A stretch of 64,000 nucleotides of DNA. Source: Bdellovibrio sp. (GTDB lineage Bacteria; Bdellovibrionota; Bdellovibrionia; Bdellovibrionales; Bdellovibrionaceae). Every line of letters starts with the position of its first letter. The first letter of the stretch is position 1. The translations under genes were made by a program, and so were the position numbers. Below the pieces are notes generated by a model, which saw only the letters and a program-made list of their open reading frames with translations, was not told the DNA's origin and searched no databases. The stretch spans positions 51,751-115,750 of the forward strand of contig JACMRL010000019.1 in NCBI GenBank assembly GCA_014376435.1, in the 5' to 3' direction. Below, piece after piece: positions 8,852 through 18,451 of the stretch.

Positions 8852-10024
8852 ATGGAAATGTTTCGTAGTACCTATGCCGATATCAGTTTAGATGCTTTAG
8901 CCGCAAACTGGTCAGAAATTAAAAAAGTGGCCGGCGACGATCGTTTTATCTGCCCAATGATCAAAGCGAACGCGTACGGGCACGGAGATGTGCAAACGGG
9001 CTTAGCGCTTGAAAAATTAGGCGTAGGTATTTTGGGTGTATGTTTGATCGAAGAAGGATTATTACTAAGATCATCGGGTGTTAATTCAGAAATTTTAGTT
9101 TTTCGCGGTTTTGATAAACGGGGCGCAGAAAAGATTTTGGAATACCAAATGACTCCGGTGGTAAGCACTTGGGAGCAAATTAAGTATTTGGAAGCCGTGG
9201 CCGATGAAACGGTTAAGGTACATGTAAAATTTAATACGGGAATGAACCGCATTGGTTTTAATCCCGATCAGTCTGAAAAACTTTCTGATTATTTTAAAAA
9301 ATCGAAATCACTTAAACTAAAAGCTTTATTAACTCACTATGCAATGGGTGAAGATGCCGTTTCTAAAGATGGATTTTCTGCCAAGCAGACTGCAACGTTT
9401 TTAGAGATCATGGATTTTTTTAAAGGTCACGATGTTTATGCGCACTTACTTAATTCGGGCGGTATCGCAAGCCTGGCGCAAGTAAAACAAAATAATGTCA
9501 GTGATCATTTTCTATTACAAAAAAAATGGGGATTTCGCCCGGGCCTAGCTTTGTACGGCTACCAATCAGCGCCACAATTTAAGGAAATGAAATTAAAACC
9601 CGTGATGACTTTAAAATCGGTGGTTAATAATATTCGTACGGTTTTACCAGGTGAAAGCGTATCCTACGGTTGCACTTGGACCCCGTTAGTTCCCTCAAAA
9701 GTAGCCGTTGTGCCGATTGGCTACGCGGACGGAGTGCACCGCTTAATTTCGAATAAATCCCAAGCCTTATTTGCCGGACAACTTGCGCCCATCGTGGGAC
9801 GTATCTGTATGGATTTTTTAATGTTAGATGTAACCCACATTGTTAGCGGTGATGATTTAACTAAATGGAATGAAGAAGAAGTTACGTTATTTGGTTTTGA
9901 TGAAAATAATAAATTTCTTTCGGCCGAGGTAATGGCCGAACAATCAAATACCATCGTATGGGAAACTCTCACTTCCGTAAGCGAGCGAGTTCCCCGACAT
10001 TACCGAGGATTAAAGAAGCCATGA
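8852..10024 (+). CDS. alr: Alanine racemase
   Basis: Alr interconverts L- and D-alanine with pyridoxal phosphate and so supplies D-Ala for peptidoglycan. The 390-residue protein has the PLP lysine K38 in MIKANAYGHGD, the region KFNTGMNRIGF, and the block VPIGYADGVHR near residue 290 that surrounds the catalytic tyrosine of the second domain. Length is a little above the usual 360-375. The stop overlaps the start of the permease gene (ATGA at 10021-10024), which couples a cell-wall enzyme to a lipid transporter in one transcript. Confidence 0.95.
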   Translation: MEMFRSTYADISLDALAANWSEIKKVAGDDRFICPMIKANAYGHGDVQTGLALEKLGVGILGVCLIEEGLLLRSSGVNSEILVFRGFDKRGAEKILEYQMTPVVSTWEQIKYLEAVADETVKVHVKFNTGMNRIGFNPDQSEKLSDYFKKSKSLKLKALLTHYAMGEDAVSKDGFSAKQTATFLEIMDFFKGHDVYAHLLNSGGIASLAQVKQNNVSDHFLLQKKWGFRPGLALYGYQSAPQFKEMKLKPVMTLKSVVNNIRTVLPGESVSYGCTWTPLVPSKVAVVPIGYADGVHRLISNKSQALFAGQLAPIVGRICMDFLMLDVTHIVSGDDLTKWNEEEVTLFGFDENNKFLSAEVMAEQSNTIVWETLTSVSERVPRHYRGLKKP

Positions 10025-10845
10025 TTGAAAAAGTTGCTGATACCTTAGATCGTTTTATATTTTATTTTATTAACGGGTTTCGCGGCTTTATCAAAGAAGT
10101 CGGTTTGATTGCGATCTTTGCTTGGCAAAGCACAAAACTACTATTTGCAAAACCCTATCGTTACGGTGAAATTTTAAAGCACATGGAATTTATCGGCAAT
10201 CAGTCGATCGGAATTATCGCTTTAACAAGTGTATTCACGGGACTGGCGATTTCATTTCAAATTTATTTAGGGTTTAAATTAGTTAATGCCACCGACTTAG
10301 TCGGTCCGACCGTGGCACTTGGAATTTCGAGAGAATTAGGCCCGGTATTAACCGGCCTAATCGTGTCGGCTCGGGCCGGCGGCGCTATGGCGGCCCGTCT
10401 GGGTACCATGCGCGTGAATGAACAGATGGATGCACTTGATGTGATGGGAGTTAATACCAAACAGTATTTAATTGCTCCCAGATTAATTGCGGCGGTTATC
10501 TGTATGCCATTACTGACGGCGCTATTTGATTTTATGGCGATGGTTGGCTCTTGGTTTTTATGTACAAAATTAGTGGGACTTGATCACGCAGTATTTATGC
10601 AAAAAATTCGTGAAACGATTGAAATGCGTCATATTAATGAAGGCTTAATAAAAGCCGCGATCTTTGGATTTATGTTTGCGGTGATTTGTACTTACAAAGG
10701 TTTTAATACCACGGGCGGTGCTAAAGGCGTGGGTGAAGCTACGAATCGCGGCGTCGTGATCAGTATGGTCAGCATTATTATTTTAGATTATTACCTGATG
10801 AATATTATCCGTATTTTTTACGTTTTAACCGGGATGAGCCAATGA
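10021..10845 (+). CDS. mlaE: MlaE-family lipid ABC transporter permease
   Basis: This 274-residue inner-membrane permease belongs to the MlaE family, which moves phospholipids between the inner and outer membranes with MlaF and an MCE protein. Five or more hydrophobic stretches are visible, and the conserved cytoplasmic block ARAGGAMAARLGTMRV followed by NEQMDALDVMGV is intact. I chose ATG 10021, which overlaps the alr stop codon, because the longer frame from 9958 only translates the end of alr. The ATP-binding gene follows with another ATGA overlap. The symbol rests on family membership; the direction of transport cannot be told. Confidence 0.9.
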   Translation: MIEKVADTLDRFIFYFINGFRGFIKEVGLIAIFAWQSTKLLFAKPYRYGEILKHMEFIGNQSIGIIALTSVFTGLAISFQIYLGFKLVNATDLVGPTVALGISRELGPVLTGLIVSARAGGAMAARLGTMRVNEQMDALDVMGVNTKQYLIAPRLIAAVICMPLLTALFDFMAMVGSWFLCTKLVGLDHAVFMQKIRETIEMRHINEGLIKAAIFGFMFAVICTYKGFNTTGGAKGVGEATNRGVVISMVSIIILDYYLMNIIRIFYVLTGMSQ

Positions 10846-11615
10846 GTTTAAAAAACACGGGCGATTATGCCGTTATGCTAGAAAACGTACAAAAAACTTT
10901 TGACGGAAAAGAATTTGTTTTAAAGGGAATTGATTTAAAAATTCCGAAGGGCAGTTTGACTTCGATCATTGGTTTTTCGGGAACCGGAAAAAGTGTGATG
11001 TTAAAACATATGTTGGGTTTATTTAAACCAACATCGGGAAAAGTGACCGTGTTAGGCACGGATATTTCAACGTTGGATGAAAATGCCTTAACCAAATTTC
11101 GTTGTAATTACGGAGTGCTTTTTCAGAGTGCGGCGTTATTCGATGACATGACAGTTTTAGAAAATGTTTGTTTTCCGTTGGAAGAACATCGTCGTGAATT
11201 GAGCAAAGAACAAGTGATTCAAATCGCTTTGCAGAAATTAAAGATGGTGGGCCTAGACCCTAAACATAACGAAAAACTACCCAGTCAGATTTCGGGTGGT
11301 ATGCAGAAGAGAACAGGTCTAGCCAGAGCACTCGCCCTAGATCCAGAAATTTTAATCTACGATGAACCTACGACAGGATTAGATCCCATTCTAACTGAAA
11401 TGGTAGATAATTTAATTGTAGAAACTCACCAGGCGCGACCGGGCACGACTTCGATCATGGTATCGCATAATTTGCAAGCGGCGTTTCGTATTGCAGATTT
11501 TGTAGTGATGCTTGATTCGGGAAAAGTTTTATTAGCGGGCACACCTGAAGATTTTTACAAAACGGACATTGAACTGGTTAGACGGTTCGTGGACAAAGGA
11601 ATCAAACATCAATGA
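10842..11615 (+). CDS. mlaF: MlaF-family ABC transporter ATP-binding protein
   Basis: This is the ATPase partner of the MlaE-type permease. The 257-residue protein has Walker A GFSGTGKS (44-51), a Q-loop (VLFQSAALFDDM), the ABC signature ISGGMQKR, Walker B with LIYDEPTTGLD, and an H-loop (VSHNL). The variant signature SGGMQKR is typical of MlaF rather than of other ABC proteins. Its ATG overlaps the mlaE stop. The MCE gene starts 24 bases downstream. Confidence 0.92.
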   Translation: MSLKNTGDYAVMLENVQKTFDGKEFVLKGIDLKIPKGSLTSIIGFSGTGKSVMLKHMLGLFKPTSGKVTVLGTDISTLDENALTKFRCNYGVLFQSAALFDDMTVLENVCFPLEEHRRELSKEQVIQIALQKLKMVGLDPKHNEKLPSQISGGMQKRTGLARALALDPEILIYDEPTTGLDPILTEMVDNLIVETHQARPGTTSIMVSHNLQAAFRIADFVVMLDSGKVLLAGTPEDFYKTDIELVRRFVDKGIKHQ

Positions 11616-11639
11616 TGATCATCTCGTGGAGATTCTAGC

Positions 11640-13019
11640 GTGAGTTTTTTAAGTTTAGCAGAAGTAAAAGTTGGCGCCTTGGTTGTAGCTATCGGTGGCT
11701 TGATTGCATTTATGTCGATGCAAATAAGCGATGATCCAAGTTATATGGGGCGATCTAAAAAAGCGTGGTTTCTTTTGCCCAATGCAAACGGACTTATCAA
11801 AGGCTCAGCCATTAAATCTGCCGGTATTCCGGTCGGAGTAATCAGAGATATTCGTTTACAAGACGGACAAGCCCGAATTGATGTCACAGTAAAATCAGAT
11901 GTGGGTTTAACACGTTCGGCGGCAGTTGAAATGCGCGCAAACGGAATTTTAGGTGATAAGCACATTGATGTAAATCCCGGAACTATCGGCGATTCAGAAC
12001 TTGAAGACGGTGGCCAGATTGTTAATGTTAAATCTGGTGGTTCGTTAGACGATGTGATGGGACGAGTGGGCGAAATTACGAATAACTTAAAGGAAGTAGC
12101 TCAAAATTTAAAAGAAGCCGTTAGTGAAGACGGCACCAATAAACATATTTTAGGCCGCGTCGTGCAAAATGTAGAAAAGTTAACTCGCGATTTAGCGCAA
12201 ATGACTTCTGAAAATAAAGAACAAATCAGTGAAATCGTTGATCAAGTTCACGGGATCACCTCCACGATTGATGAATTGGTCAATGATGATAGCGATACGG
12301 GCTTGAAAAAAACCTGGAAAAAAACTTTAGCTAGACTAGATAACTCGATGAAAAATATCGATGAAATCACGACTAAAATTAATAATGGTGAAGGCACGAT
12401 CGGAAAATTAGTTTCGGATGAGCAAACGGCCGAAGATGTTTCTTCGGCGATTGAAGGCATCAGTGGTTTAGTTGATTCGGCTAATAAAATTACGACCGGA
12501 ATTGATTTCAACTCGTACTATTTAAATCAAGTTGGCGGGGCCCGTTCAGCAGTGGGAATCACGATTCAACCCGGTCTGGACCGCTATTATTATTTAGGCG
12601 TAGTGAATGATCCTGCCGGAGTGGTCGACGAATCAACGATTGAAACTACAACCAATGGTGGCACGCCGATTCGACAATCTGAAAAGAAAATATATAAAAG
12701 TAAGGTCAAATTTAGTCTGTTATACGCAAAAAACTTTTTTGATTGGACATTGCGTGCCGGTTTGATGGAAAATACGGGCGGTTTTGGGGTCGATTACAAC
12801 TTCTACCGAGATAAAGCATCGATCTCCAATGACTTTTATGATTTCGACCAAGTTCAATGGAGAGCGGCGATTAATTACAAATTATTCTACGGATTTTATT
12901 TAGTCGGTGGTTACAACGACATCTTAAATAAACGTAGTGCGCAATCAGCCTATTTCGGTGCGGGTCTTTACTTAACGAATGATGATCTGAAGCTTCTTCT
13001 GACGAAAGCACCTTTCTAA
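11640..13019 (+). CDS. MlaD-like MCE protein with beta-rich C-terminal domain
   Basis: This 459-residue protein starts with GTG preceded by a GTGGAG ribosome binding site. One N-terminal membrane helix (about 9-27) is followed by an MCE domain (about 40-118, with ANGLIKGSAIKSAGIPVG), then about 150 residues of predicted helix or coiled coil (130-280). The last 165 residues are rich in alternating aromatic strands (YYYLGVV, WTLRAGLMENTG, WRAAINYKLFYGFYLVGGY) and the protein ends in phenylalanine, as outer-membrane barrels often do. MCE proteins carry lipid across the periplasm; a single chain that is anchored inside and also has an outer-membrane-like end would be unusual. The barrel reading is inference. 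It lies directly after mlaEF and before purH. Confidence 0.82.
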   Translation: MSFLSLAEVKVGALVVAIGGLIAFMSMQISDDPSYMGRSKKAWFLLPNANGLIKGSAIKSAGIPVGVIRDIRLQDGQARIDVTVKSDVGLTRSAAVEMRANGILGDKHIDVNPGTIGDSELEDGGQIVNVKSGGSLDDVMGRVGEITNNLKEVAQNLKEAVSEDGTNKHILGRVVQNVEKLTRDLAQMTSENKEQISEIVDQVHGITSTIDELVNDDSDTGLKKTWKKTLARLDNSMKNIDEITTKINNGEGTIGKLVSDEQTAEDVSSAIEGISGLVDSANKITTGIDFNSYYLNQVGGARSAVGITIQPGLDRYYYLGVVNDPAGVVDESTIETTTNGGTPIRQSEKKIYKSKVKFSLLYAKNFFDWTLRAGLMENTGGFGVDYNFYRDKASISNDFYDFDQVQWRAAINYKLFYGFYLVGGYNDILNKRSAQSAYFGAGLYLTNDDLKLLLTKAPF

Positions 13020-14552
13020 ATGAAACGAGCTTTGATTAGTACTTCGGACAAATCAGGGCTTGTCGAATTTTTAAAACCGCTTTGCGAAAAAGGTCTGCGC
13101 TTAGTTTCTACGGGTGGCACACTTGAGTTCTTAAAAAAAAATAATTTACCGGCCATTAATGTTTCTGAAGTGACAAAGTTTCCCGAAGTTTTAGACGGAC
13201 GGGTTAAAACTTTGCATCCGGCCGTTTACATGGGTTTGTTAGCCGATAAAAGAAATCCTTCGCATATGCAGCAGTTATCAGATCATCAGGTTGAAGCATT
13301 TGATATGGTGATCGGTAATTTATACCCTTTTGAAAAAACGGCTTTAAACGAAAATGCAAGCTTTGAAGACCTAATTGAAAACATTGATATTGGTGGTCCT
13401 AGTTTTTTACGGGCCGCTGCAAAAAACTATCATTCCGTCATTGTCGTCAGTGATCCGGATGATTACGCTTGGGTGCAAAAAAAAATTTTAGCCAACGAAC
13501 TAACTGAAGCAGACCGTAAAAAGTTAGCTTTGAAAGTATTTTCTTTAACTTCGTATTATGATGCTTTAATTGTACAAAAATTAAGTTCAGCATCTGACGA
13601 TTTAAAATATATGAATATTCCGCTCAAAAAGAAAAGTGAGCTTCGCTACGGAGAGAATGCACATCAAAAAGCGACTTGGTACGAAAATCCTTTATTTAAT
13701 TCATCTTTAAGCCAGGTGCATATTCACCAAGGAAAAGAGCTTTCGTATAACAATTTACTCGATTTAGATGCCGCAGTTGGTTTAGTTCAACAATTTAATA
13801 AACCGGGCAGTGTAGCGGTTAAACATAACAATCCGTGTGGCGCAGCGATGGGCGAAAGCTTATTGCAGGCATTACAAAAAACGATTGAATCAGACCCCAA
13901 AAGTATCTTTGGTGGAATTATCGCCTTTAACCGTGAAGTTGATGTTAGCGTTTGCGAAGCCTTAAAAGATCTATTTCTAGAATGCTTAATAGCCCCAAGT
14001 TTTACGGCTGAAGCTTTAAGCTTACTTTCAAATAAGAAAAACCTGCGCGTGTTATCTTTACCAAATTATAAAAGCACCGGAAATACTTTATCTATGAAAT
14101 CTTTGTCGGGCGGGATGCTGGTACAAGATAGTGATCGTTTTCCAGAAATTGAATGGACGTACTTTAAACAAAAACCGGACGCTGCCCTATGTGAAACCAT
14201 GAAATTTGGAGAAAAAGTTGCGGGTTTTTTAAAAAGTAATTCAATTGCAATCGTATATCAAAATCAAACGATTGGTTTAGGTATGGGCCAAGTAAACCGG
14301 GTCGATGCCGTTCAACAGGCGGTGGTGCGGATGAATGAATTTAAAACAAAACACTCGGTAAAGATGGCGCAAGTTATTTTAGTCAGTGATGCATTTTTTC
14401 CATTCGCAGATTCGGTCGAATTAATTGCGCAGACCGGTATTCAATGGATTGTGCAACCGGGTGGGTCAAACCGCGATCAAAGCGTTTTTGAAGCGGCAGA
14501 AAAAAATAATATCAATATGGTCGTAACACAAACGCGCCACTTTAAGCATTAG
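13020..14552 (+). CDS. purH: Bifunctional AICAR transformylase / IMP cyclohydrolase
   Basis: PurH carries out the last two steps of purine synthesis, formylating AICAR with 10-formyl-tetrahydrofolate and closing the ring to IMP. The 510-residue length is normal. The N-terminal IMP cyclohydrolase domain shows ALISTSDKSGL, STGGTLEFL and DGRVKTLHP; the C-terminal domain shows LRYGENAHQKA, the catalytic Lys-His in AVKHNNPCGA, and the end block VQPGGSNRDQ. Its ATG begins on the base after the stop of the MCE gene, so it is probably part of the same transcript despite its unrelated function. Confidence 0.96.
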   Translation: MKRALISTSDKSGLVEFLKPLCEKGLRLVSTGGTLEFLKKNNLPAINVSEVTKFPEVLDGRVKTLHPAVYMGLLADKRNPSHMQQLSDHQVEAFDMVIGNLYPFEKTALNENASFEDLIENIDIGGPSFLRAAAKNYHSVIVVSDPDDYAWVQKKILANELTEADRKKLALKVFSLTSYYDALIVQKLSSASDDLKYMNIPLKKKSELRYGENAHQKATWYENPLFNSSLSQVHIHQGKELSYNNLLDLDAAVGLVQQFNKPGSVAVKHNNPCGAAMGESLLQALQKTIESDPKSIFGGIIAFNREVDVSVCEALKDLFLECLIAPSFTAEALSLLSNKKNLRVLSLPNYKSTGNTLSMKSLSGGMLVQDSDRFPEIEWTYFKQKPDAALCETMKFGEKVAGFLKSNSIAIVYQNQTIGLGMGQVNRVDAVQQAVVRMNEFKTKHSVKMAQVILVSDAFFPFADSVELIAQTGIQWIVQPGGSNRDQSVFEAAEKNNINMVVTQTRHFKH

Positions 14553-14560
14553 GTTATATT

Positions 14561-16294
14561 ATGTTAGATAAAATTTTTGAAAAAAAATGGTTAGTTAAAT
14601 CTGAAAATAAAATTTTGGGACCTTTTCATTTCGAGCAAATTGAAGATCTACTCAAAAAACGACAAATTTCCTTAATCGATGAAATTCGTGATACGGAAAC
14701 CCGCTGGCTATACATCCGCGAAAATCCGCAATTTAAAATGGTCGTCGAAGAAATTCGTAAAGAAATTAATTCTAAAAACGAAAACACAAAAACGCATCAA
14801 ACGGTGTCCAAAACAATTACGGATGTTGGGCAAATAACCAGTGCTCAACTACCACAGTTTACCGAAGTAGATGTGCAAGAAGCGTCAGTGATTCACGAAG
14901 TCCGTAACGAAATCAATTTTGCCAAAAAACTTCCGGAAGAAGCTTTGGGCACCAAAGAAAAAGCAAAAATATACGGTTTACCCAAAGATCAATTTTTTCA
15001 GCAAAAAGTTGATTCTTCCAAACGTAAAAATTTAATTTATTTATTGATCATTTTAGTACTCTTCAGTTTGGCCGCCGGATCGTTTGTGTTTTATCAAAAA
15101 AGATCCGTGCGTATGCAAGAAGAAGAATGGATGGCACAGATAAAAAAGTACGAATTTTTAGGTTTCAACCAAAAAGCCGTTACACTTTATTCTAAATTGC
15201 CAGATATGAATCAGAAAAAAGTTTTACCGCAGGTATTAGCCCTTTACCCTGTCCTAGAAACCGAACATCTGGCGCAGTTAAAAGACATTGAAAATATTTC
15301 TGAAGCAAGTGATTTGAGTGTTGAACAAAAAACTACTATTCAACTGATTTACTTTTTAGCAGCTATGCAAAATCAAAATTTAGCGTATTCTACCGAAGCG
15401 ATCGCGAAAGCTAGTGCGCTGCAGCCAGCGTCGGATATTGTCTTAGAAAATACGGCAATTCTGGATTTAAAAAAGTCTAATTTTCAAGCCAGTTTCGATG
15501 CTTACCAATCTTTATACCGCAAAGAAAAATTAGGGCGTTATTTATTAGGTAGTTTGCAGGCATTTACCGGACTTGTTCCGGCACAGAAAGCTAAATACTT
15601 GCAACCGCTCAGTCAAATGATTGAAGCTCACACTTCAGTTTACTATGATTACAAAAAAGAATTACTTCTGGGGCAAATGGCTTTAGCTCGTTGGAATAAA
15701 AACGATCTGTTATTTAAGGTTTCCTGGAGTCAGTTTTTAAATACTCCCGTGCAGTTATCAAATTTATTTAGAAAATCTTTATTGATCCTTAGCGCGTCGT
15801 ATCAGTGGAAGGAACTTGAAGAGTATAAAATAGCGGTTCGTGCGGCCCTGACTCCCGAAGAAGTGACATTATTTGAAATTCATAATTACTTAGAAATGTC
15901 GCAAGTCAGTGCGGCTCATCAATATTCAGAAAATAATTTAGCTAAAATTAAAGAAAAAGCAGTTAAGCAACAAATGACGCTGTTGATTCTTAATTCGCAG
16001 GCTAGGCGAACGGAAATTTTAGCTTTAGAAAAAACCGGTCAATTAGATATGAAGTCCGAGTTAAATCATATCCTTTTGGCATTAATTAAAATTGAGTTAA
16101 ACCCGGCCAGTGATATTTCTATTCACATTGATTATTTAAAAGACCATAAACTTGTATTTTGCCAAGATTGGATTACGCTGGTGCAGCTTACAAAAAGTAA
16201 ACAGCTCGAAAAAATTAAACCCTTTTTACGAGAACACTTGATGACAGTTGATAATTTTGCCCCGGTCATTGAGGCCCGAAGTTTGGTTGAATAA
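14561..16294 (+). CDS. GYF_2-domain membrane protein with helical repeat tail
   Basis: The N-terminus (about 1-60, WLVKSENKILGPFHFEQIEDLL and a following W) fits the GYF_2 fold, a small adaptor that begins W-x-x and contains GPF. A basic patch then leads to one membrane helix at about 158-178. The remaining 400 residues are almost all helical, with a rhythm like TPR or related repeats (alternating A/L/Y positions), so this may be a periplasmic scaffold if the N-terminus is cytoplasmic. No enzyme motif is seen. It starts eight bases after purH and is followed after two bases by a lipoprotein gene, which may be its partner. Confidence 0.6.
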   Translation: MLDKIFEKKWLVKSENKILGPFHFEQIEDLLKKRQISLIDEIRDTETRWLYIRENPQFKMVVEEIRKEINSKNENTKTHQTVSKTITDVGQITSAQLPQFTEVDVQEASVIHEVRNEINFAKKLPEEALGTKEKAKIYGLPKDQFFQQKVDSSKRKNLIYLLIILVLFSLAAGSFVFYQKRSVRMQEEEWMAQIKKYEFLGFNQKAVTLYSKLPDMNQKKVLPQVLALYPVLETEHLAQLKDIENISEASDLSVEQKTTIQLIYFLAAMQNQNLAYSTEAIAKASALQPASDIVLENTAILDLKKSNFQASFDAYQSLYRKEKLGRYLLGSLQAFTGLVPAQKAKYLQPLSQMIEAHTSVYYDYKKELLLGQMALARWNKNDLLFKVSWSQFLNTPVQLSNLFRKSLLILSASYQWKELEEYKIAVRAALTPEEVTLFEIHNYLEMSQVSAAHQYSENNLAKIKEKAVKQQMTLLILNSQARRTEILALEKTGQLDMKSELNHILLALIKIELNPASDISIHIDYLKDHKLVFCQDWITLVQLTKSKQLEKIKPFLREHLMTVDNFAPVIEARSLVE

Positions 16295-16296
16295 GA

Positions 16297-16947
16297 ATGA
16301 AAAAATATCTAGTGATCACTTGCTGTTTGGTATTTACGGCATGTTTTAAAAATAAACACGAAACCGAGACGGCAAAAACTGCCGTGTCTACCGTGGCGCA
16401 AGATATTCAAATTCCTAAAGCGATTATGGCCGAAATCGAAAAAGAGCTTAGCGAAGATTCGAAGTTAATTTCACCCGTTTATTTATTTCTACCTTTGCAA
16501 ATTGAATTACACGAAAAAAATACTGGAGTATTAAAAACGAATCTGCTAGCGATTTCGTTTCCTAAAGGCGGCGGTATTTTAGATTTAAAAGATGTCGTCG
16601 TGGGACAGGGTAGTTTTTACCTTCACTTCCCGAAAGAACAATTTGCAAAATTGCCGGAACTTTTACATCTGTATTATGTCAGCCAAGCGCCAGTCAAAAA
16701 AATTGATCAAGAAAACTTTGGCTTAGGCTGTGGTAAATTTATAGATATTAAAAAACAATTTAAAAATCTTCAAAAAGATGAGTTTTTTAAATTAAATACC
16801 ACTCACTTACGCCACCTGTACGTTTTGGCCGGACATTATATTTTTGTTTTTCGTGAAAATAATCAAGTTTCGCTAAGCCAATTGACCATCACTGACTCAA
16901 GATATTTAAATGATCTTTGTTTTCCGAAAACGGGAGCCCACGAATGA
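16297..16947 (+). CDS. Putative lipoprotein
   Basis: The 216-residue product has a short lipoprotein signal peptide with lipobox VFTAC (Cys at residue 16). The mature part is a mixed fold with no motif I know; a second pair of cysteines (GLGCGKF and NDLCFPK) could form a disulfide. It follows the GYF membrane protein by two bases and overlaps the next start codon (ATGA), so all three are probably translated from one message. The function is unknown. Confidence 0.65.
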   Translation: MKKYLVITCCLVFTACFKNKHETETAKTAVSTVAQDIQIPKAIMAEIEKELSEDSKLISPVYLFLPLQIELHEKNTGVLKTNLLAISFPKGGGILDLKDVVVGQGSFYLHFPKEQFAKLPELLHLYYVSQAPVKKIDQENFGLGCGKFIDIKKQFKNLQKDEFFKLNTTHLRHLYVLAGHYIFVFRENNQVSLSQLTITDSRYLNDLCFPKTGAHE

Positions 16948-17942
16948 GTCTTGATTCAAATACCGAAAAAGCATTAACACCAATTCGCAGCTTAAATGAT
17001 AAAGACAACATGAACGATCGCCCATTTTTAGTTAAAGACAAAGTAAAAGGCATGGGTAAAAACGGTCGGGCTTTTTTAAGTTTATTAATCGGAGATAAAA
17101 CAGGGCACATTGATGCACGGGTTTGGGACCGGGTTGACGAAATTTCTGAAGCCTTTGAAATCGGTGATATTATTTTAGTTAAAGGACAAGTGCAGGTTTA
17201 TCTAAGCCGCAAGCAAATTATTATTCACAAAGTAGAAAAAGCGCAAGCCGAGCAATTTAATAAGGAAGATTTTACCATTGAAGATAAAAAAATCGATGCG
17301 CACGCTTTATATTCAGAATTGATTCAGATGGTAAATCAGATTGAATCAGCACCGATTCGCCAATTAATTTTAGATTCTTTACAAGACGAAGAAATTAAAC
17401 CTCTTATTTTAAAAGCTCCGGCGGCTAAAACCATCCATCACGCACATCGCGGTGGTTTATTAGAGCACGTGGTTTCAATTTGTAAACTGATGAAGATGAT
17501 TTCTTCACATTACGCATTTTTAAACCAAGATTTACTGATGTTTGGTGCTATTTTTCATGATTTAGGAAAAGTATGGGAATTAGACATTCAAAAAGAACAA
17601 ATCCAATATTCTCATAAAGGCCGTCTATTGGGGCATATGCAATTAGCCTGTGAGCTAATCGATAAAAAAGCGCAGCGTATATTAGGATTTCCTGAAGACT
17701 TACGCGAGATTATGAAACATATCGTCTTATCGCATCACGGAAAACTAGAGTACGGATCACCTGTGCGCCCTTATTTTATGGAAGCCTTTATGGTGGCGAT
17801 GATTGACGATTTAGATTCAAAGGTAGATACCATTCAAGGCTTCATTGAATCAGAGCGCCAGACGGGCGAAAGCTGGTCACGTTACAATGAAAATTTTGAA
17901 AGATATTTTTTCTTAGAGAATTTAAAAGGACGCTGGACATAA
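16944..17942 (+). CDS. YhaM-type 3'-5' exoribonuclease (OB fold plus HD domain)
   Basis: The 332-residue protein joins an OB-fold nucleic-acid-binding domain (about 25-100, with SLLIGDKTGHIDARVWD) to an HD phosphohydrolase domain (about 165-300, HRGGLLEHV, FHDLGK, LSHHGKLEYG). This order and length match the YhaM / CBF1 family, 3'-5' exonucleases that act on RNA and single-stranded DNA. The ATG at 16944 overlaps the stop of the lipoprotein gene and has a GGGAG ribosome binding site. The next gene begins one base after its stop. Activity is inferred from the family. Confidence 0.85.
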   Translation: MSLDSNTEKALTPIRSLNDKDNMNDRPFLVKDKVKGMGKNGRAFLSLLIGDKTGHIDARVWDRVDEISEAFEIGDIILVKGQVQVYLSRKQIIIHKVEKAQAEQFNKEDFTIEDKKIDAHALYSELIQMVNQIESAPIRQLILDSLQDEEIKPLILKAPAAKTIHHAHRGGLLEHVVSICKLMKMISSHYAFLNQDLLMFGAIFHDLGKVWELDIQKEQIQYSHKGRLLGHMQLACELIDKKAQRILGFPEDLREIMKHIVLSHHGKLEYGSPVRPYFMEAFMVAMIDDLDSKVDTIQGFIESERQTGESWSRYNENFERYFFLENLKGRWT

Positions 17943-17943
17943 C

Positions 17944-18450
17944 ATGATCGATTTTTTAAAAGCTTATAAAAACTATGATCCCGCCGCTAAATCTTATTTA
18001 GAGATTTTTCTACTTTATCCGGGACCACGCGCGATCTTTTTTCACCGTATCGCGCATGCGCTTTATAATATTCGACTTTATTTTATTGCTAGATTTATCG
18101 CAGACATCTCTCGTTCCAGCACCGGAATTGAAATTCATCCGGGCGCAAAATTAGGCAGGCGTTTGGTGATTGATCACGGCGTAGGTTGCGTGATCGGTGA
18201 AACGGCCGAAGTAGGCGATGATTGTATTTTATTTCACGGAGTTACTTTGGGCGGACTTAAATTCGACCCGGTTAAACGTCATCCAACGGTGGGTAACCGA
18301 GTTTTAATCGGCGCCGGCGCTAAAGTGTTAGGTCCAATCAAAATTGGCGATGATGCGCGTATTGGTGCGAATGCGGTAGTAATGAAAGAAGTTTCACCGG
18401 GCGGAATCATCGTTGCTCCACAAAGTATCGAAATCGAGAAGAAACACTAA
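17944..18450 (+). CDS. cysE: Serine O-acetyltransferase
   Basis: CysE transfers acetyl from acetyl-CoA to L-serine, giving O-acetylserine for cysteine synthesis. The 168-residue protein has a short N-terminal helical part and then hexapeptide repeats forming a left-handed beta-helix: EIHPGAKLG, IDHGVGCVIGETAEVGDD, the active-site loop HGVTLGG, then VLIGAGAKVLGPIKIGD. It is shorter than E. coli CysE (273), as in the EpsC-like short forms, and has little of the long C-terminal tail that binds cysteine synthase. It converges on hrpB with one base between the stops. Confidence 0.9.
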   Translation: MIDFLKAYKNYDPAAKSYLEIFLLYPGPRAIFFHRIAHALYNIRLYFIARFIADISRSSTGIEIHPGAKLGRRLVIDHGVGCVIGETAEVGDDCILFHGVTLGGLKFDPVKRHPTVGNRVLIGAGAKVLGPIKIGDDARIGANAVVMKEVSPGGIIVAPQSIEIEKKH

Positions 18451-18451
18451 A

